A stretch of 38,778 nucleotides of DNA from a virus, in IMG/VR virus record IMGVR_UViG_3300028857_000015, positions 1-38,778 of that record; one strand, written 5' to 3'. Made by a program: the position numbers and the translations under genes. Under the pieces are notes generated by a model, which made no database searches, was not told the origin of the DNA, and worked only from the letters and a program-made list of their open reading frames with translations. Shown in pieces: positions 1-6,626 of this stretch. Position 1 is the stretch's first letter. The number at the start of each line of letters is the position of its first letter.

Positions 1-89
1 GGACCCTTTCCCGCGATAACCACTTGGACTATTTCATAATTCGGTTCAACATAATTAACAGGAAATTGAAGCACTTTTCCGGAATTCAT
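1..89 (-). CDS. Partial leftward gene, start only
   Basis: Only the first 29 codons are inside the window (it begins MNSGKVLQFPVNYVEP) and the frame stays open to the edge. The ATG at 89-87 is preceded on the minus strand by an AAGGG ribosome site at good spacing. The start lies 9 bases after the stop of the ribbon-helix-helix gene, so the two are probably one operon. No family can be recognised from so few residues. A toxin paired with the upstream RHH protein is conceivable because RHH antitoxins usually precede their toxins, but nothing seen here supports a particular toxin fold. Confidence 0.6.
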   Translation of the reverse strand, partial: MNSGKVLQFPVNYVEPNYEIVQVVIAGKG

Positions 90-98
90 CGTTAACCC

Positions 99-425
99 TT
101 ATTTTTGTTCTAAATTATTTTGCAAATCCTTTTGAGTATCGTCATTTTCTCCAATTTCATCAAAGGATTTTTTCGTACCATACCGAACTGTCGTTTCCGC
201 TGCATGAAATTCGGAATTTCCAGTCCTGGTAACTTGGAATTGTGTCTTTTGCTCCCCCTGAGGATATGAACCCTCCATGATTTCTCTGCTATTCACAAAG
301 CGCTCGAGAATAATCGCGATCTCATTGTTCACGCTTCGTTTATTGTAACTGGCGCGTTTTATGATTGCGTCATAGAGCCATGTTGGTATCCGCAGGTTAA
401 ACTTACTGATTTCGTCTTGATCCAT
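99..425 (-). CDS. Ribbon-helix-helix (Arc/CopG-like) DNA-binding protein
   Basis: 108 residues. The N-terminal third has the RHH pattern: a beta strand (FNLRIPTWLYDAI, about residues 9-21), then two helices rich in Arg/Lys and ending in NEIAIILERFV. The family binds DNA as a dimer with the beta ribbon in the major groove. The remaining 60 residues are polar and low in hydrophobics, perhaps disordered or a partner-binding tail. It is transcribed leftward, divergent from the rightward RHH gene at 536. The 110-bp gap between them must hold both promoters; a GATAAT box lies just upstream of the start on this strand, with only a poor -35. It could be a phage regulator or an antitoxin. Confidence 0.7.
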   Translation of the reverse strand: MDQDEISKFNLRIPTWLYDAIIKRASYNKRSVNNEIAIILERFVNSREIMEGSYPQGEQKTQFQVTRTGNSEFHAAETTVRYGTKKSFDEIGENDDTQKDLQNNLEQK

Positions 426-500
426 ATTCCTATTATCGTACTTTCAACAGAAAAAATAAACAAATTGACCCAAAATAATACCAAAATGATATTTTTATGC

Positions 501-536
501 TTGACGTGGGATTATGGTGGGATTATGATAATCCCA
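501..536 (+). promoter_or_regulatory. Promoter with embedded RHH-type operator, likely leaderless transcript
   Basis: A -35 box TTGACG (501-506), a 17-bp spacer and a -10 box TATGAT (524-529) place transcription start at or next to the A of the ATG at 536. The 9-mer TGGGATTAT occurs at 507-515 and again at 518-526, exactly 11 bp apart. Its perfect reverse complement ATAATCCCA sits at 528-536, giving a 19-bp palindrome (518-536) over the -10 box. Tandem half-sites one helical turn apart are typical of Arc/CopG-family operators, so autorepression by the RHH gene starting here is the natural inference. Confidence 0.65.
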
Positions 537-751
537 TGAAAGACAAATTAGAGAAAACAACGGTTGATCTCAACCTGAGAATACCAACAGGAACATTTTC
601 AAAACTTACCGAAGCCAGATCATTCAAACCGCATCTCAGCATGAACGCCTTTATCATCGAGGCGATTGAAAGGGATCTTTCGTACAAACCGAGCGCCGAA
701 GAAATTGAACTTGCGAAGGTAATCCTCTCCCAATCCGGAGGAGTCCAATAA
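536..751 (+). CDS. Small ribbon-helix-helix regulator
   Basis: 71 residues from ATG 536. The beta strand (TVDLNLRIP, about residues 9-17) is followed by helix 1 and by helix 2 around SMNAFIIEAIERDL, the RHH architecture. An in-frame ATG at 497 would add 13 residues, but it lies upstream of the predicted -10 box, so 536 is preferred; the message would then be leaderless, which fits the lack of a ribosome site. The start codon overlaps the palindromic operator, suggesting autoregulation. Its stop overlaps the start of the excisionase-like gene (TAATG), so the two are translationally coupled. Confidence 0.75.
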   Translation: MKDKLEKTTVDLNLRIPTGTFSKLTEARSFKPHLSMNAFIIEAIERDLSYKPSAEEIELAKVILSQSGGVQ

Positions 752-1017
752 TGACCAAAAACCCGAAGCTCCAATCCATCGAGAATCAGATCGGTATGGT
801 TGAACAAACCATAATCGCTCTCAAGTCGGAAGCGTCGACTCTCACCCAAGAGGATCTCGATCCACTGCTGACCGCCAAAGAGGTTTCCCTTCATCTCCGC
901 TGTTCACAAAAAAACGTCTATGACATGGCAACGATCGGAGAAATTCCTTGTATTCGGGTTGGCCGGCTTATTCGCTTCAAAAGAAGTGCGATCGATAACC
1001 TTGGTGTGAAGCAATGA
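751..1017 (+). CDS. Excisionase-family helix-turn-helix protein
   Basis: 88 residues. The C-terminal half matches the MerR-like HTH_17/excisionase family: LLTAKEVSLHLRCSQKNVY, followed by GEIPCIRVGRLIRF, the winged segment typical of these proteins. The N-terminal 35 residues look helical. Members bend DNA as recombination directionality factors or act as small transcription regulators. No integrase is in the window, so excision is only one possibility. It forms a tight operon with the RHH gene upstream and with the cysteine-containing ORF that starts at 1014 through an ATGA overlap. Confidence 0.75.
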   Translation: MTKNPKLQSIENQIGMVEQTIIALKSEASTLTQEDLDPLLTAKEVSLHLRCSQKNVYDMATIGEIPCIRVGRLIRFKRSAIDNLGVKQ

Positions 1018-1178
1018 ATCTGAAAGAGGCCCGGTACCGGCTCGCTCGGAATAATCAGAAGTGTTACTTCTGCAAACATTGGTATGTCACCCGGTCAGAT
1101 AATACGAGTCAGCTTTGCCGCTTAATTGGTGAGTACGTCGAAGAAAATTACACCTGTGATTATTGGGGGGTTGTATGA
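1014..1178 (+). CDS. 54-residue cysteine-containing small protein
   Basis: A short gene tied into the operon by ATGA overlaps at both ends (start 1014 inside the stop of the previous gene, stop inside the ATG at 1175). It carries a CYFC pair at residues 17-20 and further cysteines at 35 and 48, a spacing that could bind one zinc ion. It is also rich in Tyr and Trp. Similar small Cys-pair proteins are common in phage early operons, usually without known function. I do not recognise a specific family. Confidence 0.6.
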   Translation: MNLKEARYRLARNNQKCYFCKHWYVTRSDNTSQLCRLIGEYVEENYTCDYWGVV

Positions 1179-1369
1179 AGCAAATTGAACTTGTCGATTC
1201 GATCATGGCTGAGGTTGAAGGTTCGGTGTCTCCGGAGGAACTCAGGCACAAAATTGACTGCCTGGTAAATCAGTATACCAGGGAAGTCGCCGAGGGCGTT
1301 GCCGGAACTATTCGTATCGCGGTTGGAACCATGGCGAAGACCGTGGTGGAGACAATCAAACAGTTTTGA
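1175..1369 (+). CDS. Hypothetical helical protein
   Basis: 64 residues, beginning MKQIELVDSIMAEVEG. A TTG at 1163 is in frame, but the ATG at 1175 overlaps the preceding stop and follows a G-run, so it is the more likely start. The protein is predicted helical and ends in a hydrophobic stretch alternating Val/Ile with Thr/Ala (AGTIRIAVGTMAKTVVETIKQF), without a clear transmembrane span. No family recognised. It is the last gene of the left-hand regulator operon before the RNA-rich region. Confidence 0.5.
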   Translation: MKQIELVDSIMAEVEGSVSPEELRHKIDCLVNQYTREVAEGVAGTIRIAVGTMAKTVVETIKQF

Positions 1370-1402
1370 ACAGCTCTTCCGTATGGAGTGAGCTTATTTT
1401 CC

Positions 1403-1426
1403 TACCATGCCGGAACCGCATGGGTA
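1403..1426. other. Intergenic hairpin in a stretch without genes (1370-1511)
   Basis: The arms CCATGC (1405-1410) and GCATGG (1418-1423) pair perfectly around a 7-base loop, and TA/TA extends the stem with one bulged G. There is no T-run, so it is not an intrinsic terminator. It lies in the non-coding stretch before the first tRNA-like element and could be part of an RNA or a processing signal. I see no gene between 1370 and 1511. Confidence 0.3.
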
Positions 1427-1511
1427 CATATGGCAAACGAATAATATGGTGAGCCGGCCTGCACGGCGTCAACTCTTCTGGAAGGCTGAGCGAAATGACA
1501 AGCAGGCACCC

Positions 1512-1585
1512 GCCGAGATAGCTCAATGGTAGAGCGGATTGCGAATGTGGCAATCAGATTTCTGGTTCGACTCCAGATCACGGCT
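1512..1585 (+). tRNA. tRNA-like gene with an enlarged anticodon loop
   Basis: A near-complete cloverleaf: acceptor GCCGAGA (1512-1518) with TCACGGC (1578-1584), one A-A mismatch; D-stem GCTC/GAGC around AATGGTA; anticodon stem GATTG (1537-1541)/CAATC (1551-1555); variable loop of 5; T-arm TCTGG-TTCGACT-CCAGA (1561-1577). The odd part is the anticodon loop, which is 9 bases (CGAATGTGG), or a 6-bp stem with 7 bases, and has no U at the normal position 33. A U followed by GTG (His) can be read, but off-centre. No CCA is encoded. It is either an atypical phage tRNA or a decayed one. Confidence 0.55.
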
Positions 1586-1625
1586 AGTTCTATTCAAAAT
1601 GGATGGGAAAAGGAGGTGAAGTCCT

Positions 1626-1820
1626 ATGAGATCGATTTTGTTTTTCGTGTCATTGCTTAGTCGTTTCGTTTCTCTCGTGGTCAGAATTGTTTCGGCAATT
1701 GTGAACCCCATCGGTTATAAACCGGTACTTGCAATGATTCGTTCGGTATCGGCCCAGGTCATTGGTGTGAAATACATCTTTGATAAGCAGCCGTGCTCAG
1801 CGACTGGCGGCACCGCTTAG
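1626..1820 (+). CDS. Small hydrophobic protein
   Basis: 64 residues with a very strong AAGGAGGTG ribosome site just upstream of ATG 1626. The first 30 residues are hydrophobic (ILFFVSLLSRFVSLVVRIVS), consistent with a membrane-inserted or amphipathic helix; the rest is short and weakly polar. It sits alone between tRNA-like elements. A holin-like or other membrane role is conceivable but not supported by a family match. The strong ribosome site is the main reason to believe it is translated. Confidence 0.4.
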   Translation: MRSILFFVSLLSRFVSLVVRIVSAIVNPIGYKPVLAMIRSVSAQVIGVKYIFDKQPCSATGGTA

Positions 1821-1852
1821 TTTCGCCCAGGAGGTGATTCATCGTCCTGATC

Positions 1853-2074
1853 ATGTGTTTTGTTCTGCCGTTTTTCTTTCCTGTTGCGATAGAGCCTGGA
1901 AAAATTACCTTGCGTTTTCGTGAAACGGTTGAATGGATCTGGTTGCGCGAAAAGTCCGGAAAATCCCGGTCAAACGCGCGTGTTATAAGCAGAGACCGCA
2001 AGGAAATGGCCTTTGCATGGTTCTTTATCATGACTGCATGTACTACCCAAAGCCGATCGGCAACAGGTAAGTAG
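1853..2074 (+). CDS. Doubtful small hydrophobic-start protein
   Basis: A 73-residue frame beginning MCFVLPFFFPVAIEPGK, with a hydrophobic N-terminus and a basic remainder. An AGGAGGTG motif lies at 1829-1836, 16 bases before the ATG; an in-frame CTG at 1847 would be better placed. Composition after residue 20 is not convincing for a real protein, and the region lies among tRNA-like elements. A terminator follows at 2103-2134, which supports a transcript ending here but not necessarily a protein. Confidence 0.25.
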   Translation: MCFVLPFFFPVAIEPGKITLRFRETVEWIWLREKSGKSRSNARVISRDRKEMAFAWFFIMTACTTQSRSATGK

Positions 2075-2102
2075 CAGGTGATAACGAAAATCTTTTTCTG
2101 GT

Positions 2103-2134
2103 AACCGGCTGAATGATGAGCTCGGCCGGTTTTT
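2103..2134 (+). terminator. Rho-independent terminator
   Basis: AACCGGC (2103-2109) pairs with GCCGGTT (2125-2131) around a 15-base loop, and the T-run continues through 2134. It ends the transcript from the small ORFs upstream and immediately precedes the next tRNA-like element. Confidence 0.65.
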
Positions 2135-2135
2135 A

Positions 2136-2228
2136 TGAACCGTGGCGGAAAGGGTAGACGCATGTCCCAGCGACAGCAGGTTAGCTGGCCATAGACCTGT
2201 TTGCAAGGTTCAATTCCTTTCCGGTTCG
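2136..2228 (+). tRNA. Degenerate leucine-type tRNA-like element
   Basis: The acceptor strands TGAACCG (2136-2142) and CGGTTCG (2222-2228) pair over 7 positions with one wobble. The segment after the 5' strand, TGGCGGAAAGGGTAGACGC, matches the position 8-25 region of bacterial class II tRNA-Leu. A T-arm AAGG-TTCAATT-CCTT is at 2205-2219. The part between, where anticodon and long variable arms should be, folds only into CCAGC/GCTGG or CAGGT/ACCTG alternatives and gives no normal 7-base anticodon loop. It may be a decayed tRNA-Leu or a tRNA mimic. Confidence 0.4.
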
Positions 2229-2234
2229 AGAAAT

Positions 2235-2293
2235 CCGGTTCGATTCCGGTCAGTGGCGAGTTTTGGTAAAGAAAAAGATGGTTCAATTCCATC
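2235..2293 (+). ncRNA. Two further T-arm-like hairpins with D-arm-like sequence between
   Basis: CCGG-TTCGATT-CCGG (2235-2249) and GATGG-TTCAATT-CCATC (2277-2293) are T-arms with canonical 7-base TTCRA-type loops. Between them GTGGCGAGTTTTGGTAAAG resembles a D-arm. There is no room for an anticodon arm, so these are fragments or minimal tRNA-like structures rather than working tRNAs. Confidence 0.35.
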
Positions 2294-2363
2294 CTTCAGG
2301 GGAAACCTTGATGACCTGCAGGTGCCAGGCGGCCCGCGTTTTCCCGGCGATACGGGGAGCCAA

Positions 2364-2465
2364 GGAAGCTGAATAGCGTTTTATAAACTGCTGTATCCAG
2401 TTTATACAAACGGTGTGATCTCCACTCACACGGACTATGCGCGGGTTCGAATCCCGCCGCTTCCA
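2364..2465 (+). tRNA. tRNA-like element with long extra arm, possible GTA anticodon
   Basis: GGAAGC (2364-2369) pairs with GCTTCC (2459-2464), with discriminator A2465. The T-arm GCGGG-TTCGAAT-CCCGC (2441-2457) is perfect. A 9-bp stem, TATAAACTG (2382-2390) with CAGTTTATA (2398-2406), closes the 7-base loop CTGTATC, which has U33 and the anticodon GTA (Tyr). A second stem GTGTGA/TCACAC (2413-2431) would be an oversized variable arm. The D-arm is short and irregular and no CCA is encoded. Class II size fits Tyr/Ser/Leu tRNAs, but the geometry is abnormal. Confidence 0.45.
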
Positions 2466-2691
2466 TGCTTGCCGGGTAAAAAGCAACCGGACGACTAAGA
2501 CCCTGCAGTCGTAATAAAAAGGGGCAGTCATGGCAAGGTTAAAGGCCGTGCGGTCCGAAAGGGCGTCAATGATCCCCCGCCCAGGGTTACGAGGAGCTTC
2601 GTTGTCTTATATCCGAAAGGTGCGGAATAACGAGCCGGAAATGAGTAACCGGCCATTGTTACGGTGTTTCGGCCCGGACAGTGAAGAACCC
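2466..2691. other. Stretch without a supported gene
   Basis: After the last tRNA-like element there are about 225 bases with no convincing gene. A frame from ATG 2530 to 2757 exists behind a GGGG motif, but it runs straight through the terminator at 2692-2740 and its composition is Arg/Ser-rich without structure, so I do not call it. The stretch may be the 3' part of the RNA transcript that the terminator closes. Confidence 0.4.
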
Positions 2692-2740
2692 GCCCGGGGC
2701 GTTCGGTTTTCAGTGACTACCAGTTCGCTCCGGGCTTTTT
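2692..2740 (+). terminator. Strong rho-independent terminator
   Basis: GCCCGGGGCG (2692-2701) pairs with CGCTCCGGGC (2726-2735) over 10 positions with one G-T pair, and is followed by TTTTT (2736-2740). The loop is 24 bases. It closes the tRNA-like RNA region 13 bases before the start of the nuclease gene. Confidence 0.75.
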
Positions 2741-2753
2741 ATCAAAGGACAGA

Positions 2754-3137
2754 ATGAAAACGAAAAACGCAATTGCGGATAAATCAATTACTGAGATTCT
2801 TGACGATAAGAAACTTGAATCAGCGGTGAATCGTGAAATTGATAGGCTGCTTAATCTCTATGGTATTTATCATTGGCGTAATAATTCTGGTGCAGTTAAA
2901 AAAGGGAAATCAAAACGTCCTATCAAGTTCGGTAAGCCGGGATCATCGGATTGGCTTGGAATCTGTCCGGACGGTCGATTTCTCGCCATTGAATCAAAAC
3001 GGCCGGTTGGCGGAGTTACTTCTGATCTGCAGAAACAATTTCTGGATAGAATTAATAGTGATGGTGGAGTTGGAATTGTTGCACGTAGCGCCGTTGAGTG
3101 TTACGAAAAACTTAAGGAAGCGGGAGTTATCAAATGA
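2754..3137 (+). CDS. VRR-NUC domain nuclease
   Basis: 127 residues. It shows the VRR-NUC (PD-(D/E)xK) layout: RNNSG near residues 42-46, FGKPGSSDWLG with Asp66, then LAIESKRP giving Glu80 and Lys82, and a conserved Gln around 95. Phage members are small structure-selective DNA nucleases encoded near helicases and recombination genes, often serving as Holliday-junction resolvase substitutes. An AAAGGA ribosome site precedes ATG 2754. The gene overlaps the next by ATGA and opens the early DNA-metabolism operon; no promoter between the terminator and the start is obvious. Confidence 0.85.
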   Translation: MKTKNAIADKSITEILDDKKLESAVNREIDRLLNLYGIYHWRNNSGAVKKGKSKRPIKFGKPGSSDWLGICPDGRFLAIESKRPVGGVTSDLQKQFLDRINSDGGVGIVARSAVECYEKLKEAGVIK

Positions 3138-3778
3138 GCGATGTTCAGGAAAAAGAAGGGCCGAAAACCAGGGTACTTTCTCTGAAACTTGGCGGCGATT
3201 GGGATTATAACGTCACCTTCGAACAAACTTTTCAGAAACAGAAGGTACAAACAAATGACGCTCCGATGGATTCCATGACATCAGCGATCGCCCGGGTCGT
3301 AATCAAGGCTATGGACTACATCAAAATACCGAACATCAATGCCCTTCTGGACAGTATCAGCTTTTCCCAGGCAGATGACGGGGACTATTTCACGCTCAAT
3401 CTAAATGTTAAATCCCGTGAAAATGCCTATGTATATTTGAAATGGTCCATCTCGAAGATTAGTCGCGAACAGAAGCTCACCGAAGATACTCTCGATGATG
3501 TTCCCGGATTCGAAGAACGGAACTGGTTGAATGACGCCGTTGATCAGCTCGAAGAAGAGATCAGGAAGTATGCGCTCGGCGAACGCCTGCAGCGTGAATT
3601 GGTAATCAAAGATCCAGAAGTAAAAACGAATCCGCAGGGAGATTTCTTCCAGAGTACAAAAGATATCATTCAGAAAGGTAAGGAATTTCGGAAACAAATG
3701 AAGGATATGGGTGCAAAAGTCACAGGACATCCGATCATCAACGTCGATTTCACACACCCTGAGGCTGCTGAAAAATGA
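3134..3778 (+). CDS. Hypothetical early protein
   Basis: 214 residues, acidic to neutral, with a beta-rich N-terminal half (RVLSLKLGGDWDYNVTFEQ) and a helical C-terminal half that includes Lys-rich segments (STKDIIQKGKEFRKQMKDMG). No recognisable domain, signal peptide or membrane segment. It overlaps the nuclease upstream and a small membrane protein downstream by ATGA, so it belongs to the same operon as the VRR-NUC nuclease and the helicase. A role in DNA metabolism is inferred only from this context. Confidence 0.7.
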   Translation: MSDVQEKEGPKTRVLSLKLGGDWDYNVTFEQTFQKQKVQTNDAPMDSMTSAIARVVIKAMDYIKIPNINALLDSISFSQADDGDYFTLNLNVKSRENAYVYLKWSISKISREQKLTEDTLDDVPGFEERNWLNDAVDQLEEEIRKYALGERLQRELVIKDPEVKTNPQGDFFQSTKDIIQKGKEFRKQMKDMGAKVTGHPIINVDFTHPEAAEK

Positions 3779-3912
3779 CCGGGAAATTCGAGGAAGCAAT
3801 GCGTGAAATTAGTCGGCACAAAACCAGTAAACCTATTCTGAATGTCATGATATTTTCAGGCATTGCTTTTTTCGTTCTTTTCGTGGTCGCCGTAGGGATG
3901 GGCCTGATATGA
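3775..3912 (+). CDS. 45-residue single-span membrane protein
   Basis: A short gene in the ATGA-coupled operon: its ATG overlaps the stop at 3778 and its stop overlaps the helicase start at 3909. The first 22 residues are charged (MTGKFEEAMREISRHKTSK). The last 25 form one transmembrane helix (VMIFSGIAFFVLFVVAVGMG). Topology is probably N-in. Function is unknown; single-span micro-proteins are common in phage early operons. Confidence 0.65.
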   Translation: MTGKFEEAMREISRHKTSKPILNVMIFSGIAFFVLFVVAVGMGLI

Positions 3913-5465
3913 TCCTCCGGAAGCACCAAGCCGCGACAGTCGAAGCCTGCAGGGATATCCTCGCCGGGGCGCCGATCACCGAGATAATCGAATCGGTCAC
4001 CCCGGGCGGCGGAAAGTCTTTCGTACCTGTTATTCTGGCTGAAAACCTTATTCCAGCAAACATTGACCAGACCCGTTTAATCGCGGACCGGATCTGCTGG
4101 ATCGTCCCGCGGAACTCGCTGAAATATCAAGGCGAGGCGGAATTCCTCAATCCAATCTGGAAGACCTCGAAACGCATCAGGGCGGCTGATAACGGCTCTG
4201 ATCTCTCCCGTGGATACGAAGGGTACGTGACGACTTATCAGGCTGTTGGTGCCAATCCTCAATGCCATGCAGACGAATTTACGAAGCATCGCTACATTCT
4301 ATTCCTTGACGAACCGCATCATGTTGCCGAGGGCTCCGAATGGCACAAAGCCCTTCAACCGCTCGTCGATCAGGCCGTGCTCGTCGTCTACGCTTCCGGA
4401 ACGCTCTCCCGAGGCGACGGCGAGAAAATAGCCTTCATGCCCTATAAAAACGGTGAAATAGACCTCACGAATACAGAAAAACGCCGAGTGATCACCTATT
4501 CCCGCAGCGAAGCGATCGCCGACGGCGCGATCCTCAAAGTCGACTTCAAATTGGTCGACGGAGCGGCCGAGTGGGAAGAACTCGACGGAACGAAAGGGGA
4601 GTCGGCGCTCTCCGGAGAGGAATCAGCCAAAGCGCTTTTTACTGCGCTCCGGACGGATTACGCGAATCAGCTCTTGAATGAATGCCTCGATGATTTCGTT
4701 CGGGAAACGGAAGTCTACGACCAGGCGAAAGCGCTCGTCGTGGCGCCGAATATCGAAATCGCTCAAGGGTATTACGCATACCTCGCCGGTCGAGGCCTGC
4801 ATGCCCGGATCGCGACGTCCGACGATACCCCCGGGGCCCGGAAGAATATTTCGGACTATAAGCGCGGGACCTTCCGGATACTCGTAACGATCGCCATGGC
4901 ATACGAAGGCTTAAATGTCCCGGAAGTCACTCACATCTGCTGCCTGACGCATATCCGGTCCATACCCTGGCTCGAACAGTGTTTCGCCCGCGGTAACCGG
5001 CTGGCACCCGGCAAGCGCCGCGCGGTAGTTTTCGCGCCGGCCGACCACAATTTCAAGAAAGCGGTCCGGATGATCGAGCGGGAGCAGCTTGTTCCGCTGT
5101 CAAATCCAGACGATCAGATGGAACTCGGAACGAGTGAAGAAAAACGCCCGGAAGGCGCCGGCGAGTCCCGCCCCTGGATTATCCCGATCGGATCCAACGC
5201 CGCGCTCGATGGCCGGTCCGCGCATCCCGCGCTCGAACTCCCCCCGTGTTCCCCCTCTGATGCCGAGAAATACCTCCGGAAGAACATCCACTCGATCATT
5301 GAAGGATATCTCGAAACGGTTGGAAACGGCTCGAAGCTCGCAACGCAACAGATTCTCTACCGCCGGATCCGGCTGCAGGTGGATAAGAAGATCCCGGAAA
5401 TGAACACGAAAGAGCTCACAGTAGTCTGGCAATGGCTCAAGAAAAATATCGAGGTGAAAGCATGA
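3909..5465 (+). CDS. Superfamily 2 DEAD/DEAH-type helicase
   Basis: 518 residues. Motif I is TPGGGKS (residues 31-37), motif Ia lies around IVPRNSL, motif II is DEPH (134-137), motif III is ASGTL (about 162-166), and the C-terminal RecA lobe ends with ARGNRLAPGKR (about 360), the arginine-finger region. The N-terminal LRKHQAATVEAC acts as a Q-motif-like element. This layout matches phage SF2 helicases of the RecG/type III-restriction-like group that unwind or remodel DNA during replication and recombination. The last 100 residues carry no known domain. It overlaps the ParB-like gene by ATGA. Confidence 0.85.
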   Translation: MILRKHQAATVEACRDILAGAPITEIIESVTPGGGKSFVPVILAENLIPANIDQTRLIADRICWIVPRNSLKYQGEAEFLNPIWKTSKRIRAADNGSDLSRGYEGYVTTYQAVGANPQCHADEFTKHRYILFLDEPHHVAEGSEWHKALQPLVDQAVLVVYASGTLSRGDGEKIAFMPYKNGEIDLTNTEKRRVITYSRSEAIADGAILKVDFKLVDGAAEWEELDGTKGESALSGEESAKALFTALRTDYANQLLNECLDDFVRETEVYDQAKALVVAPNIEIAQGYYAYLAGRGLHARIATSDDTPGARKNISDYKRGTFRILVTIAMAYEGLNVPEVTHICCLTHIRSIPWLEQCFARGNRLAPGKRRAVVFAPADHNFKKAVRMIEREQLVPLSNPDDQMELGTSEEKRPEGAGESRPWIIPIGSNAALDGRSAHPALELPPCSPSDAEKYLRKNIHSIIEGYLETVGNGSKLATQQILYRRIRLQVDKKIPEMNTKELTVVWQWLKKNIEVKA

Positions 5466-6100
5466 ATTTCAAACACATTCCCGTCGGTCTCGTTTACAAA
5501 AAGAACAATGTGCGCGATGAGCCGGAAGACGAACTACTCGATTTGCAGGCGAGTATCGACCGGTTTGACATCATTCAGCCGATCCTTGTACGCGCGGTCG
5601 GCGGCCGATTCGAGATTATTTCCGGACACCGCCGGTTTATGGCGCTCAAGCTCCACGGGGATCCGCTCATTCCGTGCGTAATCCGTGACGATATCGATGA
5701 AGCCGATCGCATTTATGTCCAGATCGTCGAGAACACCCAGCGGAAGCAGATGAGCGCCTTCGAACTCGTCGAGGCCTTCAACCGGCTCAAAAAGGAAACA
5801 CCCGGGCTGACTAACGCCGGAATCGCGTTGAAAATTGGCCGATCGATCTCTTGGGTAGCCAATCAATACGGCGCGGCGGCGTATGCGGACAAGATGGTCG
5901 GAGTCAGTGAACTTAAAACGAAAACGGCCGGCCAGATTATTGCGCACAAAAAGAAAATCGAAGGTACCCGAAAAGAAAATAAAAAGCTAAAACTCAAGAT
6001 GTATATAACCGGAAACAGCATTCAGATTTCATCAACCGAAAAGGAGGTTCGGGAGCGAATTATTCAGATCATTGAATCAGAGTTCCCGTTTCAATCATGA
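5462..6100 (+). CDS. ParB/Spo0J-like N-terminal domain protein (first of two)
   Basis: 212 residues from ATG 5462, which overlaps the helicase stop and follows GAGGTG; a start 30 bases upstream is less likely. It has the ParB CTPase fold signatures: ISGHRRFMAL (residues 53-62, the GERR-like motif) and VENTQRKQMSAFELVEAF (about 88-105), followed by the HTH region NAGIALKIGRSISWV. The C-terminal third is Lys-rich. No ParA-type ATPase is seen next to it. It may be a DNA-binding regulator or nuclease-like ParB homologue rather than a partition protein. Confidence 0.8.
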   Translation: MNFKHIPVGLVYKKNNVRDEPEDELLDLQASIDRFDIIQPILVRAVGGRFEIISGHRRFMALKLHGDPLIPCVIRDDIDEADRIYVQIVENTQRKQMSAFELVEAFNRLKKETPGLTNAGIALKIGRSISWVANQYGAAAYADKMVGVSELKTKTAGQIIAHKKKIEGTRKENKKLKLKMYITGNSIQISSTEKEVRERIIQIIESEFPFQS

Positions 6101-6363
6101 ACACAATGCTCCAAATCTCTACCAGTAATTTCATTACTTCGCTGATCTTCATGTTTTGCATAGGCGCGGCCGTTATTTCATTCGCCTGGCTTCATTTCAA
6201 TCAGAAGGAAGTAAATCCGTCTCCGGAGCAAGTTGATGAGGCATGTACTGAGTTTCGCTCTGATTTCACACGACTTTCGGAAGATGAGAAAAACTTTATT
6301 CGCTATGACGCCCGACGGTGGATCCATTCCTGGGAAAGAGCCTTCGATAAGGATTATGAATAA
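6097..6363 (+). CDS. Small membrane-anchored protein
   Basis: 88 residues. One N-terminal membrane segment (FITSLIFMFCIGAAVISFAW, about residues 12-31) is followed by an acidic soluble tail of about 55 residues rich in Glu, Asp and Trp. The ATG overlaps the ParB-like stop. No family recognised. The arrangement suggests a type II or N-anchored inner-membrane protein with a cytoplasmic or periplasmic acidic domain. Confidence 0.6.
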   Translation: MNTMLQISTSNFITSLIFMFCIGAAVISFAWLHFNQKEVNPSPEQVDEACTEFRSDFTRLSEDEKNFIRYDARRWIHSWERAFDKDYE

Positions 6364-6626
6364 TGAAATACCATTATCGGAACCCCTGGGCACGTCCGGA
6401 ACAGGATCAATTCTATCATACCGATACAGAACCCTTTGAACATGCCGGATGCCAGATATTTCATGTGCTGAAGGATCAATGGGATGTCGTGAGCGCCGGT
6501 AAATGTATCGCGCAACGAGCTGGGAAGCTCGGCGCCATGTTATGTGCCGAATCGGTAACGGCTTTCCTATTGCCTACCCATGAGGATGTCAGAACATCGA
6601 TGCTGGCGAAACACGGACACTTATGA
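6363..6626 (+). CDS. Hypothetical early protein
   Basis: 87 residues beginning MKYHYRNPWARPEQDQFYH. The start overlaps the preceding stop by one base (TAATG) and the end overlaps the next gene by ATGA. It is rich in His, Tyr and Trp, with two separated cysteines and no membrane segment. No family recognised; operon context is early DNA metabolism. Confidence 0.6.
   Translation: MKYHYRNPWARPEQDQFYHTDTEPFEHAGCQIFHVLKDQWDVVSAGKCIAQRAGKLGAMLCAESVTAFLLPTHEDVRTSMLAKHGHL

Noticed and set aside
751-1017. Excisionase as proof that an integrase-based lysogeny module is present
   Set aside because: The HTH family is broad and no integrase or att core was seen in the window, so integration cannot be claimed.
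1759-2292. A 177-codon leftward open frame across the RNA-rich region
   Set aside because: It is the antisense of the T-arm repeats and shows the typical GIEP and RxGxEPC artefact peptides produced by translating tRNA-like DNA backwards.
2530-2757. A 75-codon rightward frame that overlaps the nuclease start by ATGA
   Set aside because: It reads through a strong terminator (2692-2740) and its Arg/Ser-rich sequence has no structure, so the overlap is likely chance.
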